From: Chloroflexota bacterium
GTDB taxonomy: Bacteria; Chloroflexota; Anaerolineae; Anaerolineales; Anaerolineaceae
Reading direction: 5' to 3'
Assembly: GCA_021825925.1 (NCBI GenBank)
Contig: JAKAFP010000006.1
Location: 62,001-126,000 of the forward strand
Length of the DNA: 64,000 nt
Shown: positions 42,674 through 54,446 of the stretch, one piece after another
Layout of the letters: every line of letters starts with the position of its first letter
How positions within the stretch are numbered: the first letter of the stretch is position 1
Notes under the pieces: generated by a model
Databases searched by the model: none
The model's input: only the letters and a program-made list of their open reading frames with translations
Told to the model about the DNA's origin: nothing
Made by a program: the position numbers and the translations under genes

Positions 42674-44434
42674 CTACATGGATCGCGCCCCGCGCCGTCC
42701 AAATTGTCTTTCCAAGAGATCCACTGATAAATGGATCATGGTCGGCCTGCCGTGAGGGCAGGTGCGCGGTGAGTCGCATTTTTCAAGTTCACTCAATAAT
42801 GCGGATTGTTCCTGTGCAGACAGTGTCTGTCCACCTTTGACCGCCATCCGTTTGCAAATTCTTGCGATCAGTTTATCAGCCAGCATCCCCTGCAGGGGGG
42901 TTTCATCTTCCTCAAAATCCTCAACGATGCAGCGCAATGCAGCCTGTGCATTACCATTTTGAAATAATGTCGGGATGGCTGAAATTCTGAAAGTATTCAA
43001 GCCAAATTCTTCCACCACGAATCCATGGTGGTTCAATATTTCAAGACTATCGGTAATTAACCGTGAAGATTGGGGAGAAAACTGAACTACTTCTGGATGC
43101 AGTAATGCCTGAGATGTAATGCCGGCCGCATGGTGTGACATTTTTTCAAAAAGGATGCGTTCGTGCGCCGCATGTTGATCTATAAGATAGAGTCCGTCAG
43201 GCCCTTCCGCCACCAGGTAGGTCGCGCCAATTTGCCCCACCAACCTTAAGAGGGGTATGCGAGAAGGTTCCAAAACGCTCTTTTCTTCTCCCGTGATGGT
43301 CCTTGTTTCTTGTTCAGCCGTGGGTGACAAGTTTTGTAAATCCTGTTTTTCATCTTCCATATTTAACCTGGCATTGATCCAGGCTGGGTCAGGCTGACGG
43401 CTTGTAGCATTGGTCTGCCACTGGGTAGGGTTCAACTGTGGTACCGGTGAATAAGCGAGTAATGCTCGTTTTACCGCTCGTTGCACCATTGAAAACAGTA
43501 CATCCGGCTGCTTAAAACGTACTTCAGCCTTGGCTGGATGAACATTGACATCCACCTCTTCGGGTGCCAATACAATATTCAAAAGGGAAATTGGATAGCG
43601 TCCCACCATCAGATAGGTTTGATAGGCACGCACCAGTGCAGAAGCCAGACCAATATCCTGGATCCACCGTCCATTGACAAAAAATGTGATTTCCTTGCGG
43701 TTTGAACGGGTCACCGAGATCGGACTGATGTAGCCTGTGATCTTGGTCCCTTCATCCTCAAAGACAACTTCAAGCAATCCTTTGGCTATTTCAAACCCAT
43801 ACAGTTGAGCAAGAATTTCCCGCCGATCTCCATTGCCGCTGCTGCGAAAGGTTTGTTTGCCATCCATCTCAAGCTGTATTGCCAGGTATGGATAAGCAAG
43901 TGCATACCGGGTGACCAGCGTCTCAATTTGCTGGCGTTCAGTTTGATCGCTCTTGAGAAATTTCAAACGGGCGGGTGTGTTATAAAAAAGATCATTGACT
44001 GAAACAACCGTACCATTTGGCACACCTGTCGTTTCTATAGAGACAATTTTTCCGCCTTCCACCAAAATTCGGGAGCCGTTGCTTTCCTGGCTGCTGTGAG
44101 AGGTCATGATCATACGTGAAACGGACCCCATCGAGGCGAGTGCTTCACCCCTGAACCCCAGCGTTCGAATATGAAAAAGATCTTCAGCGCTCGACAATTT
44201 ACTAGTGGCATGCCGCGTGACCGCTAATTCCAGTTCATTCCTGTTTATCCCCCTACCGTCATCTGAAATCTCGATCAGGCGTTTACCAGCCTCCAAAATT
44301 CGAATGGAGATGCGTGTAGCGCCAGCGTCAATGGCGTTTTCAAGAAGTTCTTTAACTACAGATGAAGCCCTTTCAACAACCTCGCCGGCAGCGATTTGTG
44401 AAGCGACTTCATCAGGTAATATCTTTATTGGCAT
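42674..44434 (-). CDS. mutL: DNA mismatch repair protein MutL
   Basis: 586 residues from the ATG at 44434; an earlier in-frame ATG adds eight residues. The N-terminal GHKL ATPase has ENAIDAGATRI, DDGRGI, TSKLSSAEDLFHIRTLGFRGEALASM. The C-terminal dimerisation domain has DQHAAHERILFE, the metal-binding motif of endonuclease-type MutL, plus CPHGRPT near the end. It therefore nicks DNA itself, as in bacteria without MutH. mutS is not in the window. It is convergent with the sirtuin gene. Confidence 0.95.
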   Translation of the reverse strand: MPIKILPDEVASQIAAGEVVERASSVVKELLENAIDAGATRISIRILEAGKRLIEISDDGRGINRNELELAVTRHATSKLSSAEDLFHIRTLGFRGEALASMGSVSRMIMTSHSSQESNGSRILVEGGKIVSIETTGVPNGTVVSVNDLFYNTPARLKFLKSDQTERQQIETLVTRYALAYPYLAIQLEMDGKQTFRSSGNGDRREILAQLYGFEIAKGLLEVVFEDEGTKITGYISPISVTRSNRKEITFFVNGRWIQDIGLASALVRAYQTYLMVGRYPISLLNIVLAPEEVDVNVHPAKAEVRFKQPDVLFSMVQRAVKRALLAYSPVPQLNPTQWQTNATSRQPDPAWINARLNMEDEKQDLQNLSPTAEQETRTITGEEKSVLEPSRIPLLRLVGQIGATYLVAEGPDGLYLIDQHAAHERILFEKMSHHAAGITSQALLHPEVVQFSPQSSRLITDSLEILNHHGFVVEEFGLNTFRISAIPTLFQNGNAQAALRCIVEDFEEDETPLQGMLADKLIARICKRMAVKGGQTLSAQEQSALLSELEKCDSPRTCPHGRPTMIHLSVDLLERQFGRRGARSM

Positions 44435-44486
44435 GGGCCAATTATAATGGAAAACCAATACTGCAAAAAATCTGCACTTTATCTAA

Positions 44487-44514
44487 TTCAATATTAATCA
44501 TTCGAGGGTATACT
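44487..44514 (+). promoter_or_regulatory. Candidate promoter giving a leaderless HAD-hydrolase mRNA
   Basis: TTCAAT (44487-44492) and TATACT (44509-44514) are 16 bases apart, and the ATG follows the -10 element by seven bases, with no Shine-Dalgarno. Confidence 0.5.
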
Positions 44515-44521
44515 ACACACC

Positions 44522-45160
44522 ATGCGTTTTGAAACTTTGTTCTTTGATCTGGACGACACCCTTTATTCACCTACATCTGGTATCTGGGAAGCCATTGGTG
44601 ATCGAATGGTGCAATATATGATCACCAAACTGGATATTTCAAAATCCATTGCCCCTGCTGAGCGTGAAAGACTATTTCACACTCATGGCACCACCATGCG
44701 CGGTCTTGTTGCAGAATACCACATTGATGAAGTGGATTTTTTGGAATATGTCCATGACATCCCCATTAACGATTATTTGTCAGAAGATCTTTCCATGCGG
44801 CGAATCCTTGAATCATTTCCGCAACGAAAAGTGATCTTCACCAATGCAGATACAGGTCATGCCGAGCGGGTATTAAAGACACTTGGGGTTCAGGATCTTT
44901 TTGAACAAATCATTGATATTCGTTCCATTAATCCCTGGTGTAAACCCCAAAAAGAAGCTTTTATCAAGGCTTTAGAAATTGGCGGCATTACCGATCCGAG
45001 TCACTGTGTCATGATTGATGATGCACTGCGCAACCTGGTTTCCGCCAGTGAATTGGGATTATTTACCGTTCAAGTTGGCGCAAAAGAATTGGTATCACCT
45101 GTGGATGCAGTTGTGGAGAAGATTACAGACCTTCAATCAGTGTTTGCTCTACGAACCTGA
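44522..45160 (+). CDS. HAD-superfamily hydrolase, pyrimidine 5'-nucleotidase type
   Basis: 212 residues. HAD motif I FFDLDDTLYSPTSGIWEAIGDRM, motif II VIFTNADTGHAERVL, motif III KPQKEAF and motif IV MIDDALRNL are all seen. The DDTLYSPTSG form is that of the SDT1/pyrimidine 5'-nucleotidase group, which dephosphorylates UMP, CMP or related metabolites. Exact substrate is unknown. Confidence 0.88.
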   Translation: MRFETLFFDLDDTLYSPTSGIWEAIGDRMVQYMITKLDISKSIAPAERERLFHTHGTTMRGLVAEYHIDEVDFLEYVHDIPINDYLSEDLSMRRILESFPQRKVIFTNADTGHAERVLKTLGVQDLFEQIIDIRSINPWCKPQKEAFIKALEIGGITDPSHCVMIDDALRNLVSASELGLFTVQVGAKELVSPVDAVVEKITDLQSVFALRT

Positions 45161-45233
45161 TTTTCATTGCTCTTCGACAACGAACAATCTAATGATTGGT
45201 AAATTTAAGGTGAAGAGATAAGTAAGGAGAAAA

Positions 45234-46466
45234 ATGGAAAGTAAGAATACCGGACGAAACATCCTTCTGGTTTTTGTAGCAATCGTTTTACTGGCAGGCA
45301 CCTTTTCTGGAGGGGTTCTGGTCGGTTGGATCCTGCCTAGCCAAACCTCTCTGGAATCCGCAACAACTGCCACTCCATCTGCGGTTGATATTCAAAAAGC
45401 AGCATTGGATAAATTATTTGCACCTTTCTGGGAAACCTGGCAATATGTTCATGAACAATATATAGATCAACCAGTAGATGACACCAAACTGATGCAGGGT
45501 GCAATCAAAGGCATGCTGGAGTCTTTGGGCGATAAACATACCGGTTATATGGACCCAGACACCTACAATCAAGTCACAGCTCCACTGGACGGTTCGTATG
45601 AGGGAATAGGCGCCTCGGTGGATACAACCGGCGACTTATTGACCATCATCAGTGCCATGCCTGACAGCCCCGCTGAAGCTGCCGGACTTAAACCCGGAGA
45701 TGCGGTCATTAAAGTCAATGGCGCGGATGTCACCCAGTCCGACCCGAATGTTGTTCTGAAATCTGTAAAAGGTCCGGCAGGTACGGATGTTACCCTGACC
45801 ATCCAACGAATTGATGTTCCTGATCCTTTCGATGTCACCATCACCCGCCAAAAGATCGAACTCAAAAGCGTGACCAGCAAAATGGAAGATGGCAATATCG
45901 CTTACGTTAGAATTTCCACCTTTGGTGAAACAACCACGGCAGAACTCAAAAATGCTCTTTCGACCCTCATGGCGCAAAACCTCAAAGGCTTGATCCTTGA
46001 CTTGCGCTATAACAACGGAGGCTACCTCACCACTGCCATCGAAGTCATCTCGCAATTCATTCCAAGCGGTGTAGTGATGTACGAACAGGAACAAAATGGC
46101 GAAGAAACCGCTTATTCAGCCGAACCAGGCGGATTAGCCACAAAAATTCCATTGGTGGTGCTTGTAAATGAAGGATCTGCCTCCGCATCAGAGATCACCG
46201 CTGGCGCCATTCAGGATTTTGCCAGAGGGACGATTGTTGGAGTCACTACTTACGGTAAAGGGTCTGTCCAAAACTGGATTCCGCTGGATAGCAATCAAGG
46301 TGCCGTCCGCATCACAGTAGCACGCTGGTTAACCCCCAAACACCGCCAGATTAATGAGACCGGTTTAACTCCCGATGTCGTTGTCGAACTAACTCAGGCA
46401 GATTTTGAGGCTGGAATTGACACCCAATTAAATAAAGCTATTGAAATCCTTAGCCAAGCAGAGTAA
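45234..46466 (+). CDS. S41 family carboxy-terminal processing protease
   Basis: 410 residues: one N-terminal membrane helix (about 8-31), a PDZ domain (about 110-200, with SPAEAAGLKPGDAVIKVNG) and the S41 peptidase domain. The catalytic Ser is in NEGSASASEITAGAI near 318 and the general-base Lys in YGKGSVQ. It cleaves proteins from their C-terminus outside the membrane. AAGGAG before the ATG supports the start. It lies downstream of the HAD gene with 73 bases between. Confidence 0.93.
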   Translation: MESKNTGRNILLVFVAIVLLAGTFSGGVLVGWILPSQTSLESATTATPSAVDIQKAALDKLFAPFWETWQYVHEQYIDQPVDDTKLMQGAIKGMLESLGDKHTGYMDPDTYNQVTAPLDGSYEGIGASVDTTGDLLTIISAMPDSPAEAAGLKPGDAVIKVNGADVTQSDPNVVLKSVKGPAGTDVTLTIQRIDVPDPFDVTITRQKIELKSVTSKMEDGNIAYVRISTFGETTTAELKNALSTLMAQNLKGLILDLRYNNGGYLTTAIEVISQFIPSGVVMYEQEQNGEETAYSAEPGGLATKIPLVVLVNEGSASASEITAGAIQDFARGTIVGVTTYGKGSVQNWIPLDSNQGAVRITVARWLTPKHRQINETGLTPDVVVELTQADFEAGIDTQLNKAIEILSQAE

Positions 46467-46513
46467 AGTATGATATGATTGGCAGGATTAATTAATAAGT
46501 AACAACAACTAAT

Positions 46514-46542
46514 TTGACAGTACTTCCGGCAGAGTGTATAAT
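46514..46542 (+). promoter_or_regulatory. Consensus sigma-A promoter of the S1-domain gene
   Basis: TTGACA (46514-46519) and TATAAT (46537-46542), both perfect, with the optimal 17-base spacer. The start codon is 36 bases downstream. Confidence 0.85.
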
Positions 46543-46578
46543 CACCCTTCGCTGATAAACGAAATTGGAGAAACCCTT

Positions 46579-47424
46579 ATGGATATGAGTGTTGTGGCGG
46601 ATACAAACCGCACAATCGAACCAAAAATGCAATTTTCAGGAAAAGTAGTAAAAACCCGTCTGGCTGGAGCCGTTATTGATATTGGCGTCGGTAAACCAGC
46701 GGTTCTTCACATCTCACAGGTCGTTGCACCAGAGGGCGTTCAGATCAAACGCATTGAAGATGTCCTCAAAGAAGGTGAAATGATTGATGTGTGGGTGAAA
46801 AAAGTCGCCCGCAAAGACGATGAAGAACGCATCGAATTAACCATGATGCGCCCTCTCGATCTTGAATGGCGCGAGATCAAAGTTGGAACAGCAGTTAAAG
46901 GCAAAGTGGTTCGCCTTGAAAAATTTGGCGCTTTTGTTGAAATTGGTGCTGAACGTCCCGGCCTGGTTCACATCAGTGAAATGGCTCATGGATATGTCAA
47001 AGTTCCCGGTGACGTGGTCAAAGAAGGCGATGAAATTGAAGCCCAGGTGATCGAAGTCAACCGCCGCAAGAAACAGATCAAGTTGAGCATGAAAGCCCTA
47101 CAACCTGTTCCAGAGATTGTGGAAGAGAAACCAAAACCAACCGCCAAACAGAATCCTGCCCGTTTTGCAGCTGATCCTAATCGCGAAAAGAAACCGGCGC
47201 GTAAACCTCGCCGTCGCACTGAAGAAGACAACACCGCTTTGTTGAATTCCTTCAATGAAACCAATGAACCGGAACCCACGGTTATGGAAATGGCAATGAA
47301 AGCTGCCATGGAAAAAGCCAAGGATCGAAAGAAGAAGCAGGAATCCCACAAGGATAAAGCGGGCACCAAGGAACAAGAAGACATCCTCTCCCGCACCCTC
47401 GAGAACAAACTCGAAACCAAATAA
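46579..47424 (+). CDS. Protein with two S1 RNA-binding domains (S1/YugI type)
   Basis: 281 residues from the ATG at 46579, with GGAG eight bases upstream. S1 domain one (about 18-88: GKVVKTRLAGAVIDIGVGKPAVLHISQV) and two (about 102-172: GTAVKGKVVRLEKFGAFVEIGAERPGLVHISEM) precede a Lys/Arg/Glu-rich tail of about 105 residues. Such proteins bind mRNA on ribosomes; with its consensus promoter it is likely abundant. It is not the full-length ribosomal S1 (four or more domains), and whether it replaces S1 cannot be told here. Confidence 0.87.
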   Translation: MDMSVVADTNRTIEPKMQFSGKVVKTRLAGAVIDIGVGKPAVLHISQVVAPEGVQIKRIEDVLKEGEMIDVWVKKVARKDDEERIELTMMRPLDLEWREIKVGTAVKGKVVRLEKFGAFVEIGAERPGLVHISEMAHGYVKVPGDVVKEGDEIEAQVIEVNRRKKQIKLSMKALQPVPEIVEEKPKPTAKQNPARFAADPNREKKPARKPRRRTEEDNTALLNSFNETNEPEPTVMEMAMKAAMEKAKDRKKKQESHKDKAGTKEQEDILSRTLENKLETK

Positions 47425-47434
47425 AACCCTTAAA

Positions 47435-47463
47435 AAACCATCCCCCAACCCCGGATGGTTTTT
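47435..47463 (+). terminator. Intrinsic terminator after the S1-domain gene
   Basis: A 9-bp perfect stem (47435-47443 with 47453-47461) around a C-rich 9-base loop, ending in TTTTT. Confidence 0.88.
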
Positions 47464-47570
47464 CATGTTTTTTAATGAAAGTTATGATAAACTGACCGAG
47501 AGGTCAAAAATGATGTGTGATCTGAATGACTGATTATTGTGTTCTGAAATTTATTTATCAATAATCATCT

Positions 47571-47608
47571 CGCCTGGAGGTGCTGTTCAACAGCCCTCCT
47601 CGCTTTTT
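47571..47608 (+). promoter_or_regulatory. Terminator-like hairpin in the pyrG leader (candidate attenuator)
   Basis: GGAGG-T-GCTG (47576-47585) pairs with CAGC-CCTCC (47591-47599) with the T bulged out and a TTCAA loop; the outer GC pairs extend it, and TTTTT follows at 47604-47608. It lies 31 bases before the pyrG ATG, and just after the terminator of the upstream gene, so it appears to be part of a pyrG leader. Confidence 0.6.
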
Positions 47609-47639
47609 AACTCTTATTATGGTGCTTGGAGGAGTGACA

Positions 47640-49283
47640 ATGCCAACCAAATATATCTTCTTTACTGGCGGAGTTGTAAGTTCGGTCGGCAAGGGTGTTA
47701 CCGCAGCCGCGGTAGGAAGACTCTTAAAGCAACGCGGCTTTTCTGTAGCGGTTCAAAAACTGGATCCTTATATCAATGTAGATCCCGGCACCATGAGCCC
47801 TTACCAACACGGTGAGGTATTTGTCTTGGATGACGGAGCAGAAACCGATCTCGATCTGGGTCATTATGAACGCTTGATTGATGTCAGATTGAACAAAACC
47901 TGCAACATTACCTCAGGCCAGGTCTACGCGGATGTCATCGCCAAAGAACGCCGCGGTGATTACCTCGGAGGCACCATCCAGGTCATTCCCCACATCACCA
48001 ATGAGATCAAACGTCGCATCGGCCTGGTCTCAAAAATGACCGGCGCTGAAATCGTGCTGGTTGAAGTGGGCGGTACTGTGGGCGATATAGAAAGTCTGCC
48101 ATTTCTAGAGGCCTTGCGCCAGCTGCGTACGGATATGGGACGGGAGAACACGCTTTACATCCATGTGACCTGGTTGCCCTATATCGGCGCCACCGAGGAG
48201 TTAAAAACCAAGCCCACTCAACATTCAGTGCGTGAACTGCGTTCGATTGGTATTACACCGGATATGATCGTGGCGCGCAGCGATACCCCCATCGAAGATG
48301 TGCTGTGCGAAAAAATTGCCCAGTTCTGTGATGTCGAAAAACGTGCCGTGGTCCCCATGGTCACAGCCCCCATCCTATATGAGATTCCGCTGCTGCTCGA
48401 ACAAGCGCACGTCGGCGATTTCATCGTGGAACGCTTGAATCTCACTTCTAGCAAAACCCCCAATTGGAATGCCTGGCAGCGTCTCATTGTAGAAACCAAG
48501 CGCAATAAACCCGCCGTTTCGATTGGTCTGGTAGGTAAATACGTTGAACTGCACGATGCCTATATCAGCGTTCGTGAATCCCTCAAACACGCCGCCCTTG
48601 CCCTTGGCGTTGAACTGGACCTAAAATGGATCCATTCAGTGGATGTCGAAAAAGGTACAAATCCCGATAAGTTTGAAGATGTTTTTGGTATCGTGGTTCC
48701 AGGAGGTTTTGGCAGCCGGGGCATCGAAGGCAAGATCATGGCCGCCAAATATGCCCGCGTCAACAAGGTCCCCTACCTTGGCTTATGCCTGGGTATGCAG
48801 TTAATGGTGGTTGATTTTGGACGTGCAGTTTTGGGGACCGACAATGTTAACTCATCTGAGTTTGACCGTACGACGCAACACCCTGTGATTGATCTGATGC
48901 TCGAACAGCAGGACGTCACAGATATGGGTGGTACCATGCGTCTTGGCTTGTATCCCTGCCACTTGCAGCCAGGCACCATTGCTCGCAAGGCTTATGGAGT
49001 GGAAAAAGTTGAGGAACGCCACCGGCACCGCTTTGAGTTCAATAACGCCTACCGCGAACAATTTGCAAAGAATGGTATGAAGTTTTCCGGGTTATCTCCC
49101 AATGGCAATCTGGTCGAAATTGCAGAATTGGAAAACCACCCATTCATGGTCGGAACCCAGTTCCACCCTGAATTCCTGTCACGTCCAACGCGTCCACATC
49201 CGCTTTTTGTGCAGTTTGTACGCGCCGCGTGTGAAAAAGCAGGCATCCCAACCGAAGAACCTCCGCTCTCTTTTGACGAGTAA
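47640..49283 (+). CDS. pyrG: CTP synthase
   Basis: 547 residues from the ATG at 47640, after a strong GGAGGAG. The synthetase domain has FTGGVVSSVGKGVTAA, DPYINVDPGTMSPYQHGEVFVLDDGAETDLDLGHYER (in parts), and the glutaminase domain has the nucleophile Cys in GLCLGMQLMV and the His/Glu pair in GTQFHPEF. It makes CTP from UTP with glutamine as nitrogen donor, so it links pyrimidine and glutamine pools. A terminator-like hairpin lies in its leader. Confidence 0.97.
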   Translation: MPTKYIFFTGGVVSSVGKGVTAAAVGRLLKQRGFSVAVQKLDPYINVDPGTMSPYQHGEVFVLDDGAETDLDLGHYERLIDVRLNKTCNITSGQVYADVIAKERRGDYLGGTIQVIPHITNEIKRRIGLVSKMTGAEIVLVEVGGTVGDIESLPFLEALRQLRTDMGRENTLYIHVTWLPYIGATEELKTKPTQHSVRELRSIGITPDMIVARSDTPIEDVLCEKIAQFCDVEKRAVVPMVTAPILYEIPLLLEQAHVGDFIVERLNLTSSKTPNWNAWQRLIVETKRNKPAVSIGLVGKYVELHDAYISVRESLKHAALALGVELDLKWIHSVDVEKGTNPDKFEDVFGIVVPGGFGSRGIEGKIMAAKYARVNKVPYLGLCLGMQLMVVDFGRAVLGTDNVNSSEFDRTTQHPVIDLMLEQQDVTDMGGTMRLGLYPCHLQPGTIARKAYGVEKVEERHRHRFEFNNAYREQFAKNGMKFSGLSPNGNLVEIAELENHPFMVGTQFHPEFLSRPTRPHPLFVQFVRAACEKAGIPTEEPPLSFDE

Positions 49284-49699
49284 AAACGCGCAAAAAATGG
49301 TTGTTATTAACAAATTCCCTGCTCTTAATGTGTATAATGAAAAAGAGATGATGATTTCATTGCCAAACAATCATTTTCTTGATTCGTTATCCAGTAAATG
49401 GAGTCAAGATGAGATGGCAAACACTAAATTCTTATTTCTATTATCCATGGGTTTTTCATAGCGATTTTTATGTACAAGATAGTCAATTCTATAACTCATT
49501 GATTGATAGATTTCAAACTATTTTAAGATTTTATTTTCTAAATTCAAATCAAATACCTGCCAGGACCAATTATCTAAGGATCAATTGGTCCTCATTTTTT
49601 ACATGCGTCAATAATCATATCTTCATTTATTGGAAAAATATTCTCAATTAATGCTAAATGCTTGATCCTTAATATTAGTGATTTTTGGGAGGAAACTAC
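49284..49699. other. AT-rich spacer after pyrG
   Basis: 416 bases with no convincing gene. A 90-codon ORF at 49379-49651 has an unlikely, aromatic-rich composition and no Shine-Dalgarno, and I take it as chance. A TATAAT at 49333-49338 could be a -10 element but the -35 partner is poor. The stretch looks AT-richer than the flanks by eye. Confidence 0.6.
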
Positions 49700-52600
49700 G
49701 TGAAGAATAATTCAATTATGGGTATCATTCCATTGTTCTTCCTGCTCTTAATGGTTTCAGCTTGTACCAATGATTTGACTTCTATATCAACTAATGAACC
49801 CAAGTTTGAAAGAACTCAATCAGATAACCTTCTTTTTTTGGGAAACAAGAACATTCCACCTATTGTTTTCCTTGATGGTAATAGTCCTGCAGGAATTGCG
49901 GTGGATATTGTTAATGCACTCGCAAAACATCTCACTCAGCCCGTCGAAATCCGTGCAATGGATTGGAAAGAAGCACAAACTCTTGTCTCACAGGGTAAAG
50001 CAGATGCGTTGATTCAAATAAATCCAACTGAAGAACGCAGAGAGATATACGATTTCTCCGATCCCTTGTTGGAATCTCATTTTTCTATTTTTACTAATCT
50101 TGATAGGATGGGCATTTCAAACATTTCAGACCTAAATGGATTGCGGGTGGGAGTAGAAGCTGGAGGTTTACCTCAACAACTATTAGCAGATTATCCACAG
50201 ATTACCACGGTTATTATTCCAAATTTCATTGATGGTTTTAAACAGATTAACGAAAGATTCATTGACGCAGTGATTGTTGATTATCGCGTCGGTTCATATG
50301 TTATTGCAAAAAATAGCATTCACAACATTAAAGTAACTGGTGATCCAATTTTAGTATCGTACTCAAGGATCGCTGTAAAAAAAGGGAATATTGAACTACT
50401 TGATGAGATAAATCTAGCACTACAAATAATGAAAGAAGATGGTACTTATCAAAAAATAATTGACCGATGGGAACCAACTGAAGCTGTTTTTTTAACCCAG
50501 GAACAAATAAATGAAAAAATCTATCTTGTAATTATTGCTGTTTTACTGCTGCTATTTATTATTGCAGGATCCTGGATGAAGACGCTCAACAATGAATTAT
50601 TAAAGCGGAAACAAACTGAGATAAAAGTCAGGAACCAATTCTTAACCCTGAATGGTATTCTTGAAAGCATAGAAGCAATCATTTTCTCGATTAATAGAGA
50701 ATATAAATATACAAGTTTCAACAAAGCGCATTTCAATATAATGAAAGAATTATATGGGGTTGAAATTGAATTAGATAATAACTATTTAGAGTACATTACT
50801 ATCCTTCAGAATCAAGAAAAGGATTTTACAAAACTTCAAAGAGCTTTTTCGGGTGAAAGGATCGTAGAAACTGTTTTTTCAGGTGAAAACTTATCTGAAA
50901 GACAGTATTATGAAGTTTCATATAATCCAGTTGTTGGTCCTGATGGATCGTACGACCAAGTAGCAGTACTGGCAATTAATATCACGCATCGTTTTCAAAT
51001 GGAAGAATCGCTTCGCAGAGTGAATCGCGAATTGCAAGCAATCAGAAATTGTAATCAAGTGTTATTAAGAGCCAATAATGAACAGACTCTTATTCAGGAA
51101 GTCTGCAATATTATTTGCAATGAAGCAGGATATCGTATGGCTTGGGTTGGATACGTTGAAAATGATCCAGATAAATCCGTCCAACCAATGGCTTGGGCTG
51201 GTAATGAAACTGGATATCTTGCTGTGGCAAATATTACCTGGGCTAATAAAAAAAGAGGCCAAGGTCCAGTAGGCAGAACCATACGGACAGGAAAAATCAC
51301 CAGTATTCAAGATTTCATTTCAGATCCAAGCGCAGCTCCTTGGAGAAAAAATGCGTTGAAACGCGGATATCGTTCTGCAGTGGCATTGCCTCTTGAAAAT
51401 GAAAAAAAACAAATTTTTGGGACACTTTGTATTTACTCCTCTGAACCAAATACCTTTACATCAGAAGAAATGAATCTTTTAGGACAATTGGCAGGTGATT
51501 TAGCTTTTGGCATTTGTGTTTTGCGAACTCGTGCAGAACGAGAATTTACAGAGAAAGCTTTACGAATAAGTGAAGAAAAGTACCGGAATATTTTTGAGGA
51601 ATCATTTGATGGTCAATTTATCACTTCACCTGCTGGCAAAATACTCGATATGAATAAAAAAGGTATACAACTTTTTGGTTACGAATCCAAAGAAGAAATT
51701 CTACAATTAGATCTTGTAAAAGACGTTTATGCTAATCCATCAGATAGAAAACGAATTTTAGAAATGGTAAATACGAAGGGAACTATTGAGTATGAAGTAG
51801 TGGTCAAGAAAAAAAACGGCCAACCCATTGACACCTATTGTGCTTTGACTGCAGTAAAAGATGAATCGGGAATAATCACAAGTTATCGGGGCATAATAAG
51901 TGACATCACGGAACAAAAATGTACTCATGAAAAAGTAAATCGTTTAGCAGCCATCGTGGAGTCCTCTGAAGACGCAATTATCAGTAAGTCTTTGGATGGG
52001 ATTATAACTAGTTGGAATAAGGGGGCTGAATTAATCTATGGTTATAAGGAAAGTGAAATTCTAGGTAAATCTATATCCATCCTCATACCTCAAGATCGTA
52101 AAAATGAGCTTACTTTTATGCTTGAAACTATAAAATCGGGAAAATCCATTGACCATTTTGAAACAGTTCGTGTACGAAAAGATGGTCAGGTTATTGATTT
52201 ATCATTAACTTTATCACCCGTGTTCAATTCCGAAGGAAAAATTATAGGAGCATCAACTATTGGTTACAACATCACTGAACGAAAAAAAATTGAAGCTCAA
52301 ATCCGAAGTATTAACCAAGAACTTGAACAACGCGTAAAGGATCGTACCGCGGAACTTGAGTTTTCAAACCACGAACTTGAGGCCTTTGCATATTCAGTTT
52401 CACACGATCTACATACACCATTACGTCACATCATTAATTACATAGATCTGTTTAATGAGACTCAAGAAAACAATCTTGATGACCAAAGCAAGCATTACCT
52501 GGATAACATAGTTTTATCTTCAAAAGAAATGAATTTACTTATCGATGATCTTCTTAGTTTTTCCCGTCTTGGTTAAAACTAATGTTGATATTTCATTACT

Positions 52601-53027
52601 GATAAAAGAAGTCATTGCTGATTTTGAACCTGAAATCAAAGGAAGAGAAATTGAATGGCAAATATCCGAGTTACCTTCAATTACAGCTGACAAGGCCTTG
52701 CTCCGCCTAGTCATAATCAATCTCCTTTCAAATGCTTTGAAATTCACAAGACAGAAAGAAAAAGCAAAAATAGAAATTGGATCAATACAAAAAGATCCAT
52801 CTGAGACGATTTTCTATATAAGAGATAATGGCGTTGGCTTTGATATGAAATATGTTGATAAACTATTCATGGTATTTCAACGTTTACATCATATAGAAGA
52901 TTTCGAAGGAACGGGAATTGGTTTGGCAAATGTTCGCCGAATTATCAGCAGGCATGGTGGAAAAACTTGGGCAGAAGGTGAGATTGATCATGGTGCCACA
53001 TTCTTTTTCTCACTTCCAAATTCATAA
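49700..53027 (+). pseudogene. Frameshifted sensor histidine kinase: SBP-PAS-GAF-PAS-PAS-HisKA-HATPase
   Basis: From a GTG at 49700 (GGAGG seven bases before) a 958-residue chain reads: lipoprotein-like signal (LMVSAC), SBP_bac_3 solute-binding domain (about 40-260), membrane helix (about 272-292), PAS (about 310-430), GAF (about 445-600), two more PAS domains (about 610-865) and HisKA with the His in VSHDLHTPLRHI near residue 902. It stops at 52576 just after DDLLSFSRLG. One base further on, the frame +1 continues KTNVDISLLIKEVIADFEPEIKG and a complete HATPase with NLLSNALKF, DNGVGFD and GTGIGLANV to 53027. One inserted base, or two lost, near 52574 explains this. It is either a pseudogene or an assembly error; a sensor of an amino-acid-like ligand is inferred. 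Confidence 0.85.
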
Positions 53028-53069
53028 AAAACGGTAGTCGGAGTTTTTCACCACCCGTAAGTTTTGTAT

Positions 53070-53113
53070 TATACTTAATTTGTTATGCAATCAATCATGG
53101 CAGCGTTGCTGCC
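53070..53113 (+). promoter_or_regulatory. eno promoter -10 and leader hairpin
   Basis: TATACT at 53070-53075 is a good -10 hexamer, with a weak TTCACC at 53047 17 bases upstream. About 24 bases after it GGCAGC (53099-53104) and GCTGCC (53108-53113) form a 6-bp hairpin with a 3-base loop in the leader, 27 bases before the ATG. Confidence 0.5.
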
Positions 53114-53125
53114 TTAAACTGATAA

Positions 53126-54427
<1,302 letters not shown>

Positions 54428-54446
54428 TTCCTGATATTCAAGAGAG

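Noticed and set aside
49379..49651. 90-codon ORF in the spacer after pyrG
   Set aside because: Aromatic-rich, no Shine-Dalgarno, no recognisable fold, in an AT-rich stretch; best explained as chance.
52560..52580. Programmed +1 frameshift in the kinase
   Set aside because: The site lacks a recognisable slippery codon of the RF2 type or an upstream stimulatory Shine-Dalgarno, so mutation or sequence error is simpler.
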